A DNA stretch of 64,000 nucleotides from Galaxea fascicularis (lineage: Eukaryota; Cnidaria; Anthozoa; Scleractinia; Euphylliidae), in assembly GCA_948470475.1 (NCBI GenBank), contig OX419345.1, positions 22,446,500-22,510,499 on the forward strand, given 5' to 3'. The notes under the pieces are model-generated. The model made no database searches. It was not told the DNA's origin and worked only from the letters and a program-made list of their open reading frames with translations. Of the stretch, positions 56,224-64,000 are shown piece by piece. Numbering within the stretch: position 1 is the first letter of the stretch; the number at the start of each line of letters is the position of its first letter. The position numbers and the translations under genes were made by a program.

Positions 56224-59200
56224 ATGGGGAAAAGGAAAGAAACGAGTGAAGACGACACAAGAGGTAAGAGTTGATTTAAGTCCTTGCGTTAATTGAAGAA
56301 TAATAAAATTTCATGTATTATGTCTGAATACATGCAGTATAGTGTGCAGCTTGCTTTGTGTCTCGTGTTTTTAAATGAAGTTTCATCTTAGCACTATCGT
56401 GTTTGATGCCTGTGTGGTTGTCAAGTCCAGCACCTTTGATGAACCAAGAAGGGAGATTTTAGCTTACTGATCACCCTTGCATTTGAATTCCTCCCTGACA
56501 TAATTTTTTGCCAACACTCCCGGATACAGAGCAAATCCCTCCCGTACGGACTGGTGACCAAATCTCAGTACCTCACTAAAACCTTAGTTTTAATCTACCG
56601 TAAAAGTTGCAAACAAACAAAATATTGGAGCAATTGCAGAATACCCGATGTCACTTGGGAGGTGGGGAGAATTGATGTAATTTTTAGGAAGGGGGGGGGG
56701 GTGGGGGTGGAGTGGTTGGGTTGGGTTGTGACTGGTCAGTATGTTTAATTTTAACATTACATGCCTGACAAGTCATTTGAGCATAGTATGCAAATACACA
56801 TTCTACTTCATTAATATTCATATTTTCCATTATCCAGATTATTGATTATTCAGACTTTTTTTAGGTCTCCCAACAAGTCCAGATAATCGACATTTGACTA
56901 CACTATCACATGCACACATGACTTTGACAGCAGTTTGCTTCATTTTGAATGTTATTTTTACAGAGTCATCCTCAACTTCTCCCAGAAAGAAGCACAAGCG
57001 GAAACACAAAAAGCATAAGAAGAAGAAGGATCATGGTCCAGAGGGATATGATGAGGAACGGAAAAAGGAGAAGAGCAAAGACAAGACCAAATCACGGGAG
57101 AAGGATAAAGACAAGGAAGGGAATAAAGGAAGAGCTGTTAAGCTCAAAATCAAGCTTAGGGGAGAAACCATGGCAACAACACAGTGAGTTGCATGAAAAA
57201 GCACTGCAACTTCTTTCTATATTTTGAACTAACATAATGAGCCTTTTAGACATCATAGGTAAATAAAATAGATTATTAATTTGAAGTCATGCATTAGTAC
57301 TAGGTTCAGAGATTTAAAGGTATAGCACATAACGAAATAGGGCCATGAATGGTTAATAATAATATTATCAACCATTCAAGACTTTGCAAAATGCAGGACT
57401 CCATTTTCTGTGAGTCTGAGGCAGTTTTAGATCATTAAGACAGCCTAGCTTGCCCTTATTGTTTGAGTTCAGTGTGCATCTAAAATTGGCACACAAGATT
57501 TTGACTTTGGTCTTACAAGTTTGATTATTTCATTGACAAAATAAAGGTCAATGAAATTTGAAACAGTCTTCTGTTCATGATGTCTAACCAAGTGATGGCT
57601 GGAAGTTCAGGAGCAGACAAGGAGCAGTTTACAAGTCGATCAAATGCTACAATTGCCAGGCCAGCTAAATCAGTTAGTGTGGTGGGAATTTGAAAACAAG
57701 ACTGACTGAACACAGGCAAGTGACAAAAAAAGGTGACATCAACAATAACATTGCTGAACACCATTCACAGACAAACCACAGAATTGACTGGGACTCTGCT
57801 AAATGTGTTACATACAGTACTAATTTCTAGCAAGGGATCATACTGGAAAATTGGTCTACTAACTTACAACAGACACCACTGAATCATTGCTTACAACTTG
57901 CTGCACCTTGCAAACGACTTATTAACAACATCAGCAACAGACAAACAACAGACTGACCAACTAATTTTACTACAATACATGTACAGCCATAAGAATAACA
58001 AAAGCCAGATTGAAATGCACCAATCGCTGTTTAAATAGTCTTCACAGCCATTGACAACAAGGCTAAACTGACAGTTGACCAATAATATCAATGACCAGAG
58101 TATTTGTACCCTCTACTGACATTATACAAATCACTTGACTCTGGTGATGACATCCACTCATGTTGTCAAAATGTCAATCAGTTTCACCTTAAACAGTCCT
58201 GCCCAGGACTACACTCACCCAGAAGATTATACCTCAATTACTTATGATATGACTCCCTGATTTAAATTATGTACAATTATTGTAAATAATTTAAATCAGG
58301 GAGTCATATTGGACATTGTTTGATGTGTAAAATGTTACCTGTTAGTTTGATCTAAGGGACCTTTTAATTTGACTATAAGTACAAGCGTGAATTTCTATTA
58401 TGTCAAACCAGTCACTTCCCTTAGATCCCTCACTCTTCCTTGTTGCTCACCAACAGTTCAGGAGATTGTAGAAACAAGATTGATGTCCCTTGTGATCATC
58501 TAAAGATGCAAACAATATTTGAAAAGTCGTAACTCATACCCAGTCTCATACCTGAACTCAAGTGTAAAGGTCCCCATTCTTATTTCATAAATCTTGCAGA
58601 TGATGCACCTTATTTTGTAATCTTAAATGATGTTATAGGAAATCAAATGACTCAGTGCTTTGGCAAATTCTCTTTTTCCTAGAATGGCAAAGATAGTTCC
58701 TGTCAAATTACCAGAGCCTGTTATATCTAGTGGAGAAGAAGAGGAGGAGGAAGAAGAAATCTGTGAGGATAACTTCCCACCAGCTTGGCAAGGTTAGACT
58801 AATGAATTGTTATTATAGTGTAAGTAGAGAAAGTTGGGGGAAGAGCTCCCATGGGGATGAGGCTGTAGACCTTCTATGCTCCAAAGGCCAAGCTAGTGGA
58901 ATTCATGTGATGAGCAGAGCCATTCAGTAGGAAGATTTATAGGAAATGCATGCAACAACTCATTGTGTTAATCAGGACAGAATCGTTGATGGGAATGAAT
59001 AATAAAATTACCACTGTTGTTTCAGAGAGTGAAAAAGACGAAGGAGAAATTGGTGAAAAACAACATGAAGATTCTGATGAGTATGTTATAGCCATTTTTA
59101 CAAATTTTGTATATGTTATACTTTGTTATTTTCTTGTTGGAGAGCATGAAATTTAAAACTATTCAAGATTGAAGCACATATCAAACCCAACCAGGTAATC

Positions 59201-62200
59201 AAGAAACTAGTAACTAGTGCAAAGCTGTTTTAGTAGCCGGTAACTAGCTTTTTTAGCTGGTTACTACATTGTACAGTAAAATCAGCTGGCTACTCTCAGT
59301 CAGAAAACCAGTAAACATAACAGCTATGGGAAAATTTGATTTTTGACAGGCTAGTTTCCCTGAGAGACCATCTTCTAAATATGTTAATGACAGCCCTGTA
59401 GTGTAATCTATAATGTGCAGAAACTGAGTTGCAAAACACTCATTCAAACAAGTATGATGCAGTGATACATTATGACCACCCTCTTGCAAGTAAAATGGAA
59501 GTGCAACAGTCAAGATCACTCGTCAAGCTCCCATTTAGGTGCATCCACTAGGGTGTTGCAGGCATGGCTCTGAATAGCTGTCTTGCTTGTGATGCTTGTA
59601 TCGTTTGTCAACTGTTTCCATATCACTGTTTTTTAATGTATGAAATATTTACCTGCACTTTTATTTTTTATCCTCTACCCAAAAAAGTTCAGAAAGAAAA
59701 AAAAGTTAATTTATTACTGGCTTTTTAGACAAGAAGAGCAAAAATGGTTAGATGCTTTAGAGAGAGGTGAACTGGATGACTTTGGCAGAGTCAAACAGGA
59801 CAAGGATGTGAGCATGATGACTGCAAGACAGGTATGCAAATCAGGATCAATCTTCTTCTTGGTGTTTCTGAATCTACTCTACAAACCTGTCTTGCAAAAA
59901 GTAACCACAGTACAATCAAGGGTGTACATAGCCAACATTGTAACCCATAAGCCTAATATGAAAAAGAAGGTACAAAATCCTGGAGGCTAGTGTAACAGAG
60001 GCAGTCTAAGCTGACATAAAATTCTGGTGAATGTCGTTTTCATTGTGTATGTGTATGTTTGGCCGTACTGTTATTCATTCTACTGAATAATTAAATAGTC
60101 ACAACAAACACAAGAACAAAAACATCACTCCATTAATCTGTGATATTTTTCTTACTCATAGTCCTTATATTTGGATGAATAATATTGTTTTTGCAGTTAA
60201 CGTGGTTCTTTTTGTTCTCCTTCCATAGACATTTTGTTAGTTTTTAAGTTTGCAAGAGGCTATAAAATACCATCCTTGAAAATTAGCAATGACTCTAGTC
60301 AGGCAGAACACTTTAGGTTCATTTTCAATTAACTTGTTATTGTTGAGCAACAACATTCGCTCAAATTTAATTCTTGCTTGGTTTGTTACTGTTCGTCATT
60401 ATGTAAAATGTGGTCCTGATTATGTTGATCAGTTGTATTATTGGTGGAGAGGTACCAGATAATAATAATTAATATTTATTTATACTGTCCAAATTGAATG
60501 TAAGTTGTCAAATGTGACTTACAAGGAAAGTATTACTATTCTAAATACCGGTATTTACAATTCTCAAATCGAATCAAATGTTGGTTATTGGGGAGAGGGG
60601 AAAACCAGAGTACCTGGTGAAAAACCTCTTGGAGCAGAGTAGAGAACCAACCGACTTCGGGAATTGAACCCGGGACACATCAGTTGTAGGCAAGTGCTCT
60701 CACCATAGCAAGAATAGGCATTTGACCCTTTAAACCCCAAAGGAAATGCAAGATTTTTCTAAAATGAGAACTATCAACCATTAGACCACACATAATGTAC
60801 AATTTGAAACATATTTTTGAGGGTATGCCATAAATGACACCAACAGTTGTGGAGGAGGTTACTGAAAAGACTAAAACGTGTTCAAAGTAAAAATTAAAAA
60901 AGTGTTAAAATTCCTCGTCTGCCTTGTCCATGTAGGGTATACTCCTAAACTATAGCTTAAATTGCAGCTCTCAGAGCATTGATTGTTCTCAGATATATCC
61001 TTGACCAACAAAGTACAAACTTAAGATAAAAAGGTCCAAAAGTTGCAGGAGTGATAAATCAAGTATTAGATTGGAGGGGGCATAATTTTTTCCTTCAATG
61101 TGCTGATCTTTCAGTGAACGTTTGGTTGTGAAAATTTCAGAACAATTGATCAAAATTAATATTGAGCATTTAATGGCATTTTGTGCCATATGGCACAATC
61201 AAAGCTTAAAGTCAATAAAGTTTATGTAACCATGATGAAATTTTATCAAAACTCTACTCTGTCTATTGTCAGAGAGCCATGCTTGGACATGAAATAGAAG
61301 GAGAGAATCAACTCTTGGAATTACCAACAGGTCTGTGCAGTTAATTTCTCTGCTTAAATATAATGTATGTTAAGTTACTAACACCTTTTTCTTTTACAGG
61401 TTGTTGTCACTCCCTTATGTTTTCTTGTGTAACTTGAATTAGTGCCATCACATTTGTTTTGTTTTAAAGAACCAAGACGGAAAAATGAGGACACGGAAGA
61501 AGCCCAGAAGAGGAGGAAGCAAAGGGCCAAGAAGAGAAAGCAACAAATGCAGAAAAAAATTGAGGAAAATAAGGTACCCAAACTGTTTTATACATAATTA
61601 TATTTTAAACGAATAGCCCTTTTCTCATCCCGACCCCATCCTGGCAGGTAAAAAAAACAGTTTTTGCAAAATCGCCAGGAAATTGGTCAAACAAAGTGAT
61701 TTGATTTTTTTGGACAGTGGCCTTGTCTTTAACATTCCCATGATGCAGTGTGTGATGAGTGAGTGCAGTCTTTTCACCTTATGTAAGGGTCATGTTATGT
61801 TATGAAAAGCCAAAAAAATTGTTCGTAAAATGGGATTTGGAGCAGTATGTGCATTGGTGATGTTTGGATTTGAAGTAACACTTATATTCTACCCATGACC
61901 AGAATTTAATAATTATTGTTTACATGCTACTGGGGTTCTCTCTTGTTCTACATGCAGCTGGGTTAAATCTGTAACTCGTAGTCCCATTTAGCAGTGATTG
62001 TTGTCACTTGTTAGATTTGCAGTAGTTGGCAATTCTTCAACAAAGCTTGCTTTTTTATTTATTGTCAGTGATGTTTGGTTCTTTGTAGACTCAAACTGTT
62101 AAAAAACTGCTAGATCGAGAAGCAACAAGATCCCGCAAAGAAGAGGAAAAGGTATGACTACCACCTCTCCTGGTTTACATTAAACACCCTTTTTCAACAC

Positions 62201-62946
62201 TTGGAGAGGTTTACTTGGTCATTTATGACAATAACATTATTATCAACTTGTAATAACTTCCTATTCCCTTGCAGGCTCGCCGTAAAAAGCAAGAAGTGCC
62301 TCACATTAGGTACATCAGTAATCAAAATGGCTTTGCTCTGTCCCTTTCCAAGGGTTTGGAGTTTCCATTACAAGTGCTTCTACCTCATAGGTAGGTTATG
62401 GAGGCATAAAGTAATGCAAACATATTGTGATCATCACCCCTTTGTCTAATTACTGTAGACAAGAATGACCCACGAAACCAATTAAAATGTACTTGGAAAA
62501 AGTCCATGCAGCTGTGACTTTGGCCTCAAATGAAACATGGGAATGGTTCAGTGTTCACAACAGAAAAATGGAGTTTTTAAAGCACTCAGTGCATATGTAC
62601 ATGTAGTACCAATGTTGATCAATCTGGATCATACATGTGACACATTGTAAGATTAAATACTACATCATTAATGTTGGGAAGTTTCTCCAACATTTCATTA
62701 TTTAAAATTCTATAAACAGTATTATTACCCTTGCTATGTCATCAAAAGTACACAGTGGAATGTGCACCATAGAATACTTTTTTCATCTCTGTTTATAGAA
62801 CACCAAAGGCAAGACCAACATGCTATGCACATGGATGCCAAAATTTGAAGAAATATTCATGTTCCAATAACAATCTGCCTGTCTGCAGTATAGAGTGTTA
62901 CAAGAAAGTTCAACTCATTCCTGCTAAACAAGCAACTGTTGTATAG
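56224..62946 (+). CDS. INO80B: INO80 chromatin-remodelling complex subunit B
   Basis: Ten exons: 56224-56263, 56964-57183, 58683-58792, 59026-59080, 59729-59831, 61273-61330, 61470-61573, 62089-62151, 62275-62390, 62799-62946; 338 residues, close to the vertebrate length. Order: Lys/His-rich basic stretch (HKRKHKKHKKKK), acidic Glu run, then the PAPA-1 region (QKWLDALERGELDDFG, DVSMMTARQRAMLG), a long Arg/Lys/Gln coiled stretch, and a C-terminal HIT-type zinc finger (CYAHGC, KKYSC, LPVCSIECY). The yeast counterpart is Ies2, which stimulates the ATPase and nucleosome sliding of INO80. It acts in the nucleus. All phases close and no defects are visible. Confidence 0.93.
58247..58309. repeat. 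Perfect 24-bp foldback in an INO80B intron
   Basis: ATATGACTCCCTGATTTAAA and its full reverse complement form 24-bp arms at 58247-58270 and 58286-58309 around a 15-nt loop. It is probably a short remnant of an inverted-repeat element. Confidence 0.85.
60460..60715 (-). mobile_element. SINE-like element, tRNA-type head on the minus strand
   Basis: The minus strand contains a pol III B box GGTTCAATTCC (60670-60660) next to CCCGGG. Upstream on that strand is a D-arm-like segment (GAGCACTTGCC), and downstream a non-tRNA body ends in an AT-rich tail (AATAATAATTAATATT). This is the layout of a tRNA-derived SINE. It lies in the INO80B intron between exons 5 and 6. Confidence 0.6.
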
Positions 62947-62996
62947 CCTGATACTTCATCAGCCATTTATTTTTCTTAACAACGCTGCAGGAATTA

Positions 62997-63208
62997 CTGT
63001 GTGATGCCCCTTACCATGGCCACCCAACAAACATTTTTACAAGTTAGCCAATCAGCGTACGTGAATTTGATTGACAGACATGCCTCCATTTGGTTGTTGC
63101 GTGTTGAAACTTTCTACGGAGGTGTGTCTGTCAATCAAATTCGCATACCTTGATCAGTGGCTAACTTGTAAAAATGTTTGTTGGGTGGCCATGGTAAAGC
63201 ATGTCGCA
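62997..63208. mobile_element. MITE-like foldback element with about 90-bp arms
   Basis: The left arm, from GTGTGATGCC through CCATGGCCACCCAACAAACA and TTTGATTGACAGACA to about 63088, is matched in reverse complement by 63119-63208. A loop of about 30 bp lies between. Arms differ at several positions, so it is not recent. It sits just after the INO80B stop and may be transcribed in its 3' UTR as a hairpin. Confidence 0.8.
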
Positions 63209-64000
63209 CTGTGATGAATTATCAGCGTCAGTGTCTCATTTGCATTTGCAAGCTGTCCTGGATGCCAGTGTAATTGGCATATATTGCAATGTGAAGCAAG
63301 GTCTGACCACAGTGTAGTATGAAATAGAAACTTAAAAACAAGATTGTATCCAAGTGTTGACATCATTTATTTCATGGCTAAAACAACAACTGTACTTTAT
63401 AGTGGCTTTGAAACTAAACAATATCATAGGCTATTACACTCATTAAAAATCACCTCAGTGTTAGTAAACTATAAGCTAGTTCATATTTGTTCTATTGCTA
63501 TTTCTAATGACAATCTTGGACTGTTATTCTTGGTCCCATTCACTGAGACATGTCTTACTGGCACAATATTTAATGTATACTACTGTGAATGTTTGTGAAG
63601 TACTTAAACCACAGTGATAATGCTGTCACTGTGGCCTATGCTACCTGAATGCACCTCCTTCTAACCTCTGAAAAGGAAGGAATTACCAATTTGGTAATTA
63701 CACAATTTTGTGCACATGGCTATTGAATCTGGGCATGAACTGAGGCCTAAAAGTGACTAGAATCAACAGCCGTTTGAGATTTTCTTAAATTTATAACTTG
63801 ATACTTTCCTTGTAAGTCTGGATTCTTCAAACTTTGCAGACAGCTGTTCATAGGTTATTTAATCTACAAGATATTTTATTGAGATATATGAAGTGAAAGT
63901 TTCCCTTACAAATTTCCTGATATTTCTCTTCTAGTAATGGATAATAGGTAAGCCAAATGTTGGTTGAGTCTTGCATATTTTTGTAGAAATGCATTATTTA
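63209..64000. other. Right-end flank, no gene seen
   Basis: AT-rich sequence after INO80B. The longest frame (84 codons, 63344-63598) lacks recognisable features. Nothing else is supported. Confidence 0.5.

Noticed and set aside
1..64000. CRISPR arrays, operons, bacterial signals
   Set aside because: None seen; the window has eukaryotic intron-exon structure throughout.

Overview
The window is animal DNA: multi-exon genes with GT-AG introns and AATAAA poly(A) signals, separated by AT-rich spacers holding SINE/LINE remnants and foldback elements. Gene content (tandem SUEL-type lectins, a secreted VWA/collagen-like/LamG protein, a LamG domain with a DPS-Cys motif) suggests a cnidarian, probably an anthozoan such as a stony coral. 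That placement is inference. All exon models were built by eye from splice consensus, reading phase and protein continuity; every complete model closes on a whole number of codons except one with an apparent one-base frameshift.

Layout. (1) 1-339, minus: first coding part of an acid-sphingomyelinase-like protein (signal peptide plus saposin domain), running off the left edge. (2) 949-5293, plus: nine-exon SLC22-type organic ion transporter with an apparent 1-nt deletion in exon 6. (3) 7639-23546, plus: a very large secreted protein of about 2127 residues: signal peptide, acidic low-complexity region with a poly-Asp run, VWA domain, Gly-Pro-Gly collagen/silk-like tracts, five Arg-rich two-Cys modules joined by Arg-Pro linkers, a 341-residue Arg-rich exon, and a LamG domain. 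Nearly all of its introns are phase 1. I recognise the domains but not this combination; it is the best candidate for something undescribed. (4) 24714-39982, plus: three tandem paralogous secreted lectin genes, each with two SUEL (galactose/rhamnose-binding-like) domains and the same exon plan, but with C-terminal tails of about 50, 260 and 1550 residues. (5) 43311-54963, plus: a carboxypeptidase D-like type I membrane protein with four carboxypeptidase domains, two apparently active and two that have lost catalytic residues; its last intron holds about 2.8 nearly identical copies of a 1.6-kb tandem unit. (6) 56224-62946, plus: a ten-exon INO80 complex subunit B gene (PAPA-1 region plus HIT zinc finger).

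The middle of the window (7.6-40 kb) is a run of four same-strand genes for secreted, repetitive or disordered extracellular proteins, all using phase-1 introns. They could serve a common extracellular structure (matrix, mucus, skeleton or capsule), but the sequence alone does not say which. The flanking transporter, carboxypeptidase and INO80B genes look like ordinary housekeeping or physiology genes. Mobile-element traces include two LINE 3' ends (one split by an insertion), a tRNA-like SINE piece, a minus-strand SINE, and several MITE-like inverted-repeat elements.
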